DNA from: Capniomyces stellatus
Lineage: Eukaryota > Kickxellomycota > Harpellomycetes > Harpellales > Legeriomycetaceae
Length of the DNA: 64,000 bases
Assembly: GCA_001661515.1 (NCBI GenBank)
Contig: LUVW01000013.1
Coordinates: 782,649-846,648, forward strand
Direction of reading: 5' to 3'
Positions 55,332 to 64,000 of the stretch are shown here, piece after piece. Made by a program: the position numbers and the translations under genes. Position 1 is the first letter of the stretch; each line of letters opens with the position of its first letter. Under the pieces are notes generated by a model. It did no database searches, had not been told where the DNA came from, and was given only the letters and a program-made list of their open reading frames with translations.

Positions 55332-56120
55332 GCTTAATTACCTGTTCGTTTTTTCGATGCGCGACTAAATGCTTGTGGTGACTTGGTGTGTGCTATCTCT
55401 ACTCGAGCAAATTAAATTGAGATCGAATTCCGATAATATCTCGAAAATCAACAAGAGAAATTCTGAAATAGATACTAGTGGATTTGACTAGTTAAGAGGG
55501 TACTTGAATAACCTTCTCTCCACGGCTGCAATTTAGCATAGTTCTTTATTTTCTTTTCAATTAAAGAATTGTTCGTTATTTATATTATAGAATAATTTTT
55601 AACATTGTTTACTATTGCGTAAATGACAATGGAAACGCGTTTTACTCGCTGGAGATTGACTTTCACTTGTTTTTTTCTTCTTCAAATGTTGGAGCCAAAT
55701 TTCAATAAAAAAAAACAAATATTGGTGCCAAATCCAATAATTAATTGTCCTAATAAAACGCGAGAATTTCAACCTGTAAACTCCAAATGTGATTGCTCTT
55801 TGCAAATTTAAACATATTATAGCTTCCTAAAAGCTTTGCTTTTCATTTCAAACAAGTAAAAAAAAAATCAATTTGTTTTCTACAACAAATAACGTTTCAA
55901 CAATTCGCTCAAAGGTACACACCAGCGTTGTTTTTGTATTTTAGAGGAAATTTGACCCGTTTATCAAGCCTTTTCAAAATCGATTTGCACCGACTTGCCA
56001 ATACAACACACAGATGTGCTTAAACCCTTTGACAGACTTAGTAAACATAATGACATTACAAAACTCTTTATTATTAGGTTACAAAAAAAATATGTGGTCT
56101 AAGAAACCCGCACGGTAGAT
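55332..56120. other. Intergenic, 0.8 kb; no gene recognised
   Basis: Between the ECO1 start and the stop of the REEP gene, both on the minus strand. It is the presumed ECO1 promoter and the REEP 3' region. The overlapping open frames near 55600-55810 are AT-rich and without motifs. Confidence 0.5.
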
Positions 56121-57815
56121 TCACCAAAGCCATCTCTTGCGCAAGGTACTTGTGCCGGGGTCAGTTTCATTGGTGTTGTTACCAGGGGATATTTTCTCCT
56201 TGTTGACCAGAACTGCGTCGCCCTCATAGTCTGAAACGCCTCCAGCGTGTGGCGATTCTAGTATATGCACATAAATGTTAGTATAAACCAAATAACTTTT
56301 CGCCTGCCCTTGGTCAGTTTCAAAGTACCAAAATCAGCCCAAGTTGACTAAATCAACTGTAATTTATGGCTCTTGTTTTGAAAATTAGAATAAAGCAGAT
56401 TGAAATTAACATTACCTGGGCTTTGTGCATCAAAGTTTGGACCGTTATTTTCGTTTAAATCTCTGTTGCTTGAGTTATTGAACTGGCTTGGTTGTGAGCT
56501 TGACGACGCAAAGCTCTGGATTGAACTGTAAATCACGTTTGAGGCGCTGCCGCCCGACTCGTTGTTTTTAGCAAACAGCTCTCCGATTTTACCAATCGTA
56601 TTTAGCGCATCTCCCAAAGCGTTGTTGCCATTATTCATTCCATTGTTATGGTTGTAATTGTTTGGTGGTGGGTAATTCTGGTTTCCGGACCCATTTTCAG
56701 CACCTGGGCTGGGTTTCCCTGAAATCATTTTCTATTTATACACGCCAAGTTTGACAATTATTAAAAAGCCAATAAAGGTAAACCCGACGGATAGCTCAGA
56801 GAACGGCTCGCAATAGATACGTTACCTTTACAAACGAGTCGCCGGTTCTGATTAGCCAGTATGCGGTTGACTCCTGTGCGTTCTGGCTATTCGAGGTTCC
56901 TCCAACAATTCTGGAAGCGCGCAATAAGTACTCATCTAAAATATCTGAGTATTTCTCTAGATTAGGCTGAAGTATGTAGTCATAAACGAAAAGTGCGCCC
57001 TATGAACAAGAAATAGGCAAGTTGGGTTAAGCTAACTTTAAATCGACTGAAATGTTTCCCACTCGAACTAGTTTTAAAATTGTTTGGTTTAAACAACAGT
57101 GATAGTGATAGTGACAGTGACAGTGGTAGTAATATCAATAACAACAGATCATATCTATCAACGCCAGCTTACTTTAGTTTGAGGCATTGCCATCCACAGA
57201 ACTAATATCAATTTCATTACGCCATAGAATGGGATTCTAAAGTTCAAAACAATGAAAAAAAAATAATGTTAGTTACATTCATGTTTAAGAACACTCCTAA
57301 AGATTCCACCTTTTTCAAAAATAAAATAATGCTGCTATTTGAATAAACAATGAAAGTAATACTGGAACTAGTACTTGGGCCAAGTTGGCACACTGGCTAG
57401 CAAGCAATTCTTACATGAACAAAAAGAAATCTGCGACAAATTCAATCGCAGTGTACCAGGCAATAACTGTCCAATATTTGATGGCGCTTTTGGTTTCGGC
57501 CTGCGTCTGTTCATTCCAAACAACCCTGTCGGAGGCTAAGCTATCACCAAAAAACCCTGCCTTATGTGCCTTTTTGCCCTCTAGTAAGTTGAATTCTTTG
57601 AATGACCTGTAGTCTCTATAAGCTGGGTACAACAAGCCCACGATAATACTATAGCAGCAACATAAAACACAAACGTACAGTGTGATTAATTTATAGTCTT
57701 GCAATTCTCATTCCCATACCTATTTATTTCGGCGAATTCTAAGTAAAAAAAAGCTGCATTGAATGTATAAAAGTAAGTAAAGTTACCAAAGCGCCTTTGT
57801 TGGATAGTACAGCAT
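56121..57815 (-). CDS. REEP/HVA22 (TB2/DP1) family ER-shaping membrane protein
   Basis: Six exons: 57815-57787, 57648-57415, 57236-57173, 56999-56826, 56731-56416, 56257-56121, in phase, 317 residues. LYPAYRDYRSFKE is the family's first hairpin motif. After an insertion of about 40 polar residues come YWTVIAWYTAIEFVADFFLF, IPFYGVMKLILVLWMAMPQT and GALFVYDYILQP, as in REEP1-4 and plant HVA22. DEYLLRASRIVG follows where REEP1-4 carry an amphipathic helix. The C-terminal half is Asn/Ser/Gly-rich and disordered. Proteins of this family bend and stabilise tubular endoplasmic reticulum. The insertion inside the first hairpin region is unusual. Confidence 0.88.
57098..57130. repeat. 6-bp tandem repeat in REEP intron 3
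   Basis: About 5.5 units of AGTGAT or AGTGAC, in the intron spanning 57000-57172. Confidence 0.8.
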
Positions 57816-59557
57816 TGTGATGGATACTTAGCGGGTGTATTAAATAATATGCGCCGACTTCCTGTGTATAAACTTCGGTTTTGGTAATTGTTTAATTTTA
57901 GTAAATTTTTATTCTTGTTAGTCTTCTTTTTTTTATATAATGTGTAAGCAAAAGAGTAAATTAGCTATCAAAGCAAGGCAAAGTTATAAACGAAATAGAG
58001 TTTTGAAGCTGCAAAGCAACTTTTGTAGCTTTGTTTGAAGTAAATACATGGGAACATCGGTTGGTTTCAATTCATAGCACAAATAAATCTGCAGTGTTTG
58101 GTAAATAGTGGCTCTGTAAATCCAGTCAATATAGGTTTAAAATTAGCATTAGCAAATTACGAACGGGTTAATTAACTGGACACAAAATAGTCCATGTGAG
58201 ATAATTTAGCTTGTAGACTTGGAAACTCGTTGTTTTTTTTTTAAAGATCACAACCAAGTCTTAATAGGAGAGTAAGAAGTTAACTCACGCTATGTCTTAA
58301 ACAACCTCAACTCTAGTCCAGCCCACTTCTCTCTTCTGGCTGGCCGACACTATAAATATAATCAAGTTAAAAAAGTATTTATAAAAAACTTTGTTGGAAT
58401 GACGGATGTTTAAGCGTTTATTACATAAGCACACAGCAGTTCAATAAACGAAAAAGTAGCTTTGCTGTATACAAGCTCAGGTGTAAAACTATATAGGCAG
58501 TCTAAATTCGTAAAGCGTTTTTACAGCCAAGCCTTTGTTTTATATACAATATCACAAACCATGTTGCTAGGAGTGTGTCTTGATTAATTGTTTAATCTGC
58601 CATTGTATGTTAGTGCTGCTTTTCAAATAATGACCAATATAGTATTCGACTTAACAAACTTGGTCATGTTACCATGGACTGCAGTCAATTCGCAATTTTA
58701 TAAACAAACGAAATCTATAATTCTAATGGCAAAATTGTAGCGTTTTATATATAAAGCGCCTATTCATTTGGCAACTAAGATCGGTCCAGCTCAGCTAGCA
58801 ACAAACTAACAGTACCTAAATACCAGTAAAATCTATGTTAAATCTAGTAACTTCTCGTCAAAATAGTGGTCTAATTAGCTATGTCAATCAACCACTAGTT
58901 CGTTTCTATTACTGCGTCAATACTGTCTGGTTTTAACATCAGGTCGACTGTTTATTATTTTGGTTAGCATAACTTTTTTCACAATTCTACTAACTCTACT
59001 AACTCTACTAACTCTACTAACTCTACTAACTCAAATTTGTTTAGACCTCTCGTCTTGCTTTTCTTTACTTCAAATAGTCATTATTCGCAACAAAACCACA
59101 AAAGCTAGCGAAACGCTCGTTTACTCGATATCATATACTTTACTAATGACTAACAATAAAAATCAAACTTGGCCAATAAAGACTGCATCCTAAATGACTA
59201 ATAAATAATGAACATTTTATTTTGCACTATTCCAAGTATTGGTCTTTTTTTTGACTTTTTTTTTGTTGAGATCTAAAGCTTTAGCATATTTATCGAGAAT
59301 TATGGCCAATCAGTCTTCATAAACCGTTGAATACCGAATTTTGTAGTTGGACTTGTAAAAAAACAAAAAAAACATATAAACCAAAGCTAAAACAACAAAA
59401 CCAAACTTACTGAACTTCTTCGAATAAGTAGACCAAATATACCTCCAGCATTCAGGTTTTGCTTATATTCTTTTAAAAGGGTGTACTTTCTCTGTAGCCC
59501 AACAACACAATTTAGCCTTTGAATTTAATACAAACTTGAAATACTTGAATTCGCAAA
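57816..59557. other. Intergenic, 1.7 kb; no gene recognised
   Basis: The divergent promoter region of the REEP and TRP4 genes. Apart from the 9-bp repeat at 58985-59032 I see only AT-rich DNA with short, motif-free open frames. Confidence 0.5.
58985..59032. repeat. 9-bp tandem repeat, about 5 units
   Basis: Units of CTCTACTAA (the first TTCTACTAA) repeated five times. It is intergenic, about 530 bases upstream of TRP4. Confidence 0.9.
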
Positions 59558-61047
59558 ATGCCAACAGCAGGACTTGAAGACTTAAGAGACATCTTGAGAT
59601 TAATAATCTTAAAGCCAGAAAACCTGACTGCAGCTGTAGCCACCGATGGGCTAAAAAGGATAATGAGCGGTCAAGGTACCGAGGCACAAAAGGGCGCGTT
59701 CTTGGTTGCACTCAGGCTTTATGGCGCTGACAAAAATCCAGAGATTATCTCTGAGCTATCCAAGCAGATGTTGGCAGAGGCAATTAAGCCCGTTCTAAAT
59801 TTTGATCGAACAGCTTCTGGTGAAGTTATTGCAGATATAGTAGGCACTGGTGGTGATGGCTGGGATACTTTTAATGTTTCCACGACGGCCTCTTTGGTTG
59901 CTGCAGGAGCAGGGTTGAGAATCGCTAAAGTAAGTAGCTGAAATTCAAATAAACTCAAATAGAACATATTTGAGATATAATCAGGTTGTTCTACTCTACT
60001 AGCCCAAACATTGTCTCGGCAATACGGTTGCGTGTAACTACAATTTGTTTTGCTTGTCTCGCTGCCATAAAACCAAATTTGGCCAACAATCAAAAAATTT
60101 CTCTAATAATTCTGTTTTATTTATTTTTTACTTTATTTAAAAAATCAAATTTACGGTGGTAAATTAGCATGGTAGTAGAGCTTCGTCTTCAAAGTGCGGA
60201 TCTGCCGATTTGTTGGAGCATCTAGGATGCAAGCTTGAGTCTATTAAGCCAGAGGATGTGTCTGGGCTACTCGAAAGCACAGGATTCTGCTTTATTTTTG
60301 CAAAGTCGTTCCATCCAGCCATGAGATTTTTGGCGCAAGCCAGGTTCGAAATTGGATTTCCTACACCGTTCAACGTGCTAGGACCCCTGACAAACCCTAT
60401 CGAGCCAAACACAGGGATAATAGGTGTATTCTCACACTACTTGGGCCCCGTAATGGCAGAGGCCTTAGTGAGCCTTGGAAGAAGGAACTACTGGGTTGTG
60501 TGCGGTGAGATTGGAATGGATGAGGTAAACTAAAAAGATTTTACAAACACGATACTTTGCTCTTTTTTCCTTTCCTTTCCTTTCCTTTCCTTTCCTTTGC
60601 TTTAGCTCAAGTGAAGCTTACCAGATATACCAGCAACCTCGTATTAATAAAAAGTGGTCGTACTTTATTATATATAAAAAAATGCTAAAATAGATTAGTA
60701 TCAGCGGACCTACAAATGTCTGGGCGATAGATAATGAGGGAGGAATTACAGCAAAGTCAATCACACCAGATGATTTTGGGCTGGAGTCGTATCCTATGGA
60801 ACTGGTTAAAGGATCTACATTGGAAGGAAACGCAGAAATTTTACACAGCCTTTTCAATGGAGCAAACTCTACAGACCGTGAAAAAGCGATCAGAAACTTT
60901 GTATTAATTAATGCCGCAGCACTATTGTACGTATCAAAGAAGGCAGACTCTCTTGTTGAGGCCACCAAACTGGCCATCGACAGCATCGACAGTGGAAAGT
61001 CCAGAGACAACCTCAAAGCCTTTATTGATGCTACTGCAAAGCTATAG
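59558..61047 (+). CDS. TRP4: Anthranilate phosphoribosyltransferase
   Basis: Three exons, 59558-59929, 60168-60524 and 60694-61047, each ending on a codon boundary, 360 residues. The PRPP loop VGTGGDGWDTFNVSTTAS is near residue 92-108, and exon 2 opens with HGSRASSSKCGSADLLEHLG (the common bacterial form has HGN where this has HGS). FAKSFHPAMRF, RFEIGFPTPFNVLGPLTNP and the Asp-Glu pair in GEIGMDE are the other conserved sites. It transfers phosphoribose from PRPP to anthranilate in tryptophan synthesis, in the cytosol. As in yeast it is a stand-alone protein, not fused to other TRP activities. Intron 2 contains a CCTTT repeat. Confidence 0.96.
60569..60598. repeat. CCTTT pentanucleotide repeat in TRP4 intron 2
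   Basis: Six perfect CCTTT units in the 169-base intron. Confidence 0.9.
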
Positions 61048-61354
61048 GACCACGGCGGATATTTTCGGGATTGGCGTTAACCCTTTACGATTTTATTTTT
61101 TTTAGTTTTATTACTCCACTTTAAAAGTTTTAAATTACTACTGTAGTCTCCATTATATCATTTAAACATAACAATACATGTATCAACCGATTATACTTTT
61201 AAATTGCGTTTGTTGACAGGCAGTTTCTAAGCATAAACAGCAGCGCTGATCTACATGCTTTTGTCTCCATAAAACACACATTTCAATTAGTTTATTTACA
61301 ATAAAAATAACCCGCAAACCCATACTGTTGAGGTTGCAGATACAATCTATAACT
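61048..61354. other. Intergenic between convergent TRP4 and POP7
   Basis: 307 AT-rich bases with AATAAA-like words. I see no gene. Confidence 0.6.
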
Positions 61355-62230
61355 CTACTTTATCTTGACACCCTTCAGCAGGCTTATCTGTATGCTAATT
61401 GCCGAGTTTTTCCTTTCTTTAATGGTTGGAAACTCGTTCTATAATCGTACAATAGCAAATGTTATGCTTTGGTCAGCATTATGGCACAAGAAAATGTATG
61501 ACATAATATGTTTAACAAGCAAAATCCTGAATATACCTTATCGTTGGTTGAAACTTCGTCGAATAGCGAGACAGTTGAGGTTGTGGACACTAGAGTTACC
61601 TGGTTGTGTAGCGATTCTTTGATTTTAGCTGAAACAAATATCGCCTGACCAATCGCTGATCCAAGTCCATTGACAACTATACATGGCTGTCTAGTTTAGT
61701 TGCACCAAGTTGGTAAGATTGTTGGCTGTTATTAACAATTGATAACAACAGGAGCACAGGTCCAATATAAATGTATACGCTGTTTATATTTTGTGCCAAC
61801 TATTTTCTGTCTTACTTTTGTTCCAATAGTAGTTTTTTTGCCCGTCGAACATACGCATGTACTTTTGATTTGTTATTTGTTACAAAGATTTCGTTTCTGG
61901 CTGACTTGACATTTACCGGCCTCAACTTGTGAACATTTTCTACAAATCAACAAAACCAATTAGTAGTTGCTTGAAAAAAAAATACAAAATTTTCAATGGT
62001 TGCTGGTGCCATAAGAGTTAATACTAAAGCACACCGTCTTGAATTTCGATGTTTTTCGCTATTAAACAGCCGTTCCAAGATATAAAATGCGATTTCAACA
62101 ATAAAAAATAACTGTAATTCTGATTATGATTTACTTTCGGCAGTTTTTTTTTAAAAAAAAACAAAAAAAAAAAGCAAAATCCATATTTACCTATTCTGCT
62201 GCTTGGCGCTGTGTTTTTGGGTGTCTTCAT
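61355..62230 (-). CDS. POP7: RNase P/MRP subunit Pop7/Rpp20 (Alba family)
   Basis: Four small exons on the minus strand: 62230-62191, 61939-61816, 61690-61537, 61438-61355, in phase, 133 residues. The product follows the Pop7/Rpp20 pattern: RPVNVKSARNEIFVTNNKSK, VHAYVRRAKKLLLEQ, PCIVVNGLGSAIGQAIFVSA, VTLVSTTSTVSLFDEV and, at the end, ERKNSAISIQISL. The Gly-Leu-Gly turn and the TSTV strand are the Alba core. In yeast Pop7 pairs with Pop6 and binds the P3 domain of RNase P and RNase MRP RNA, needed for tRNA and rRNA processing. It is convergent with TRP4, with 307 gene-free bases in between. No exon exceeds 154 bases, so a simple open-frame scan misses the gene. Confidence 0.85.
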
Positions 62231-63106
62231 GATATGTATTTCACAAATAGAGTTTGAAATCGTTTATGTTACGTTGTAGCTTGATTTCAAATATTGAATT
62301 TGATCAGATTTTGACTTTTTTAACAATATAAAATAAACTTATGAAGGTTTGGAAAACAAGAGCAAAAGTTTAACATTTCTAGTATTTTTAGGGTTATATT
62401 TTTAGTTTTTTTTCTAGAGTTTTATTTTTAGTTTATTTTCTAAAGTTTTATTTTTGGCTAACGAAATCAAAGTGTTAATTTGATAAATCCCAGTCGAATG
62501 AGATCAAAAAATGAAACTGGTTTTCCTCGCTTTACACGTTTTTTTTTTTGAGTAAAAGTTGGATTGAATTGATTACATATCAGACTCAAATGTCAGTGCT
62601 GATTATTTTGTTGACCACTACCTTACTTACCTGGGGAATGCTGGTTCTAAAATAACTATATATATCTCCAAAACCAACTAGTAACGCAGGCAAAGCAAAA
62701 AGGGCCAAAGTTTGTTTTTTTCCGATTTATTACTGCAATTCACTGTTGCTGATTTGGGTTATTCTTGAAGAAACTGACACTGATTTTGCTTTCGATGAAT
62801 TCTTGGTAGCAATATTATATGTTCATTCAAGAAAACTCCGCGATTTAAAAATTGCTACTGGAAAACTACAAAATAAATTACAAATTCAACAATTCAAGAT
62901 ATATTTTTTTGTATCAACTATTAATCTTTGCAAGAATCTTGTCCTACTCTTTGACTTTGCTGGTAAACGAAGCGAGAAAGTCACGTAAAGCGTTATAAGA
63001 ATCAATTTCAAGGATTCAATAGACGACTACTCTACTACAACAGCAACAGCAACAAAACAGTGTTTAAATAGACACAAGCGTTGGAGAAGAAAAAAGTAGC
63101 ATCAAG
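62231..63106. other. Intergenic; no gene recognised
   Basis: Upstream region of POP7. TTTTTAGTTTT-type repeats occur near 62395-62455. The open frame at 62746-62988 has no recognisable motif. Confidence 0.45.
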
Positions 63107-63325
63107 ATGGCAAACGGCAAATTTGGAATTGGTGCTAGAAAGGCTGATTTTGTCTGGAGCTCGGCTAATTAGGCCGAGTTTGTGTTTGAAATTCTCGATG
63201 TTTAGGCAGAAGAGGAAACATTAGCCTGAGATAAGCAACAACAATTACCAAAGTTAGCTAAACCGCTCCTTTTTTACTCAGTTTTGCAAACCAAGGCAGG
63301 AGAGAAAATATTAAAAAGACAGTAA
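63107..63325 (+). pseudogene. Coding-like frame interrupted by TAG, TAG and TGA
   Basis: ATG at 63107 opens MANGKFGIGARKADFVWSSA and meets TAG at 63170. The same frame goes on with AEFVFEILDV, TAG at 63203, AEEETLA, TGA at 63227, and then 31 more codons to TAA at 63323. The codons before and between the first stops are strongly of the purine-N-pyrimidine type. I do not know the family. It could be a short real peptide of 21 residues, or a decayed gene. Other genes of the window use all three stops normally, so recoding of TAG is unlikely. Confidence 0.3.
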
Positions 63326-64000
63326 TGCCTGATTTTAATAAAAATAAATAAAAATATACATATACAAAGAGTTTGTGTCAAGCAAAGCAGAAATGCTTGG
63401 TTTATATTTAAACAGAGGCAAGTAATAGAGTTTGGGACGAGAAACCTGATTAAAAACATAAAATTTTCTGAAATGTATGGCTAGGATGTAAATAGAATGG
63501 GGATTTAGTGCAGAAATAGGGGGTTTAATTGGGCGGAAAACATAGCGGTTTAATGTAAAGACAAGGTGTTACAGCTCAATTATTCCTAATGTAACTTAAA
63601 TTAACCTTTGGGAAATTACTAAATAGAACACAATGATTGTAATAGGCAAACTTCAAAAAAAAAAAAAAACTAGTTGGTCAGCTAGAGTGATGATTAGAAG
63701 AAAAAGTTGGTTGGTCAACTAAAGTGATAATCCGAAAAAGTGACTTATTCAAGACTAGTTGAACTAGTCTAGTCTCGAAAAGAAATTTTCAACTGTTGTT
63801 ACTAATATTACTTTTATGGCTATTGAATACAAAAGTTACCAATGCCTGTTCAAGAAGTGAGTTAGGCCAGCGATATAGTGGTGTTAATCCAGTGCGAGTG
63901 GAAAGTAACAAATCACTATGGTCCAATGAAAACAACAAGGTGCGTTGATGGATAATCCAAGGCATTCCAGCAAAATGTGTAATCTCAAGCATTATCAAGT
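63326..64000. other. Window end; repeats and a palindrome, no gene recognised
   Basis: Two diverged copies of a ~35-base unit (63671-63704 and 63705-63740, both with GTTGGT...GTGAT) are followed by a perfect palindrome, GACTAGTT-G-AACTAGTC, at 63753-63769. A minus-strand frame of about 70 codons (63998-63789) runs to the window edge, but shows no known motif. Confidence 0.5.

Noticed and set aside
63789..63998. Minus-strand frame at the window edge as a transposon fragment
   Set aside because: No recognisable reverse transcriptase, transposase or integrase motif is present in the 70 codons.

Overview
The window comes from an AT-rich eukaryotic nuclear genome, most likely a fungus. The genes have short phase-consistent introns (GTAAGT-like donors, TAG/CAG acceptors). 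A fungal-type saccharopine dehydrogenase (LYS1) and a monofunctional anthranilate phosphoribosyltransferase (TRP4) point to fungi. A family-19 chitinase, a GPI-phospholipase-D-like protein, an EHD dynamin-like ATPase and an ASC-1/TRIP4 homologue fit an early-diverging fungus (Zoopagomycota or Kickxellomycotina-like, for example the gut-dwelling Harpellales) better than an ascomycete yeast. That placement is inference; the sequence shows no single diagnostic marker.

Layout. 0-3.5 kb: 3' part of a SulP sulfate permease, a 13-bp minisatellite, a tightly linked tRNA-Pro/tRNA-Cys pair and tRNA-Ile. 3.5-7 kb: DBP4 RNA helicase (minus, 7 exons). 8.5-15 kb: two predicted secreted hydrolases, a GH19 chitinase and a six-exon GPI-PLD homologue. 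15.3-17.4 kb: EHD protein (minus). 19.7-23.4 kb: RAD16. 24.8-26 kb: LYS1. 26.8-31 kb: MDM20/NAA25 (10 exons, first intron GC-AG). 31.3-32.6 kb: MCT-like transporter (minus). 33.7 kb: tRNA-Thr. 34.4-38 kb: non-canonical poly(A)/uridylyl transferase with a poly-G/N assembly gap in one intron, then a pseudogene. 38.8-39.2 kb: glutathione peroxidase. 41-42.4 kb: mitochondrial enoyl-CoA hydratase. 43.7-45.9 kb: eIF3b. 46.3-49.4 kb: TRIP4-like. 50.9-52.4 kb: ribosomal protein eL24 with a 5-nt coding first exon. 52.7-55.3 kb: ECO1 cohesin acetyltransferase (minus). 56.1-57.8 kb: REEP/HVA22 protein (minus). 59.6-61 kb: TRP4. 61.4-62.2 kb: POP7 RNase P/MRP subunit (minus), hidden in small exons.

The gene set is mostly housekeeping: translation and ribosome biogenesis (DBP4, eIF3b, eL24, TRIP4, POP7, tRNAs), chromosome maintenance (RAD16, ECO1), N-terminal acetylation (MDM20), membrane trafficking and shape (EHD, REEP) and amino-acid synthesis (LYS1, TRP4). 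There is no operon-like logic, and I found no transposon, CRISPR array or clear new multi-gene system. The most unusual content is the adjacent GH19 chitinase and GPI-PLD genes, the extreme or non-canonical introns, the tRNA pair behind a minisatellite, short tandem repeats inside several introns, and two coding-like stretches broken by in-frame stops. Exon joins were worked out by hand from splice signals, reading phase and family resemblance; spliced coding lengths quoted are multiples of three.
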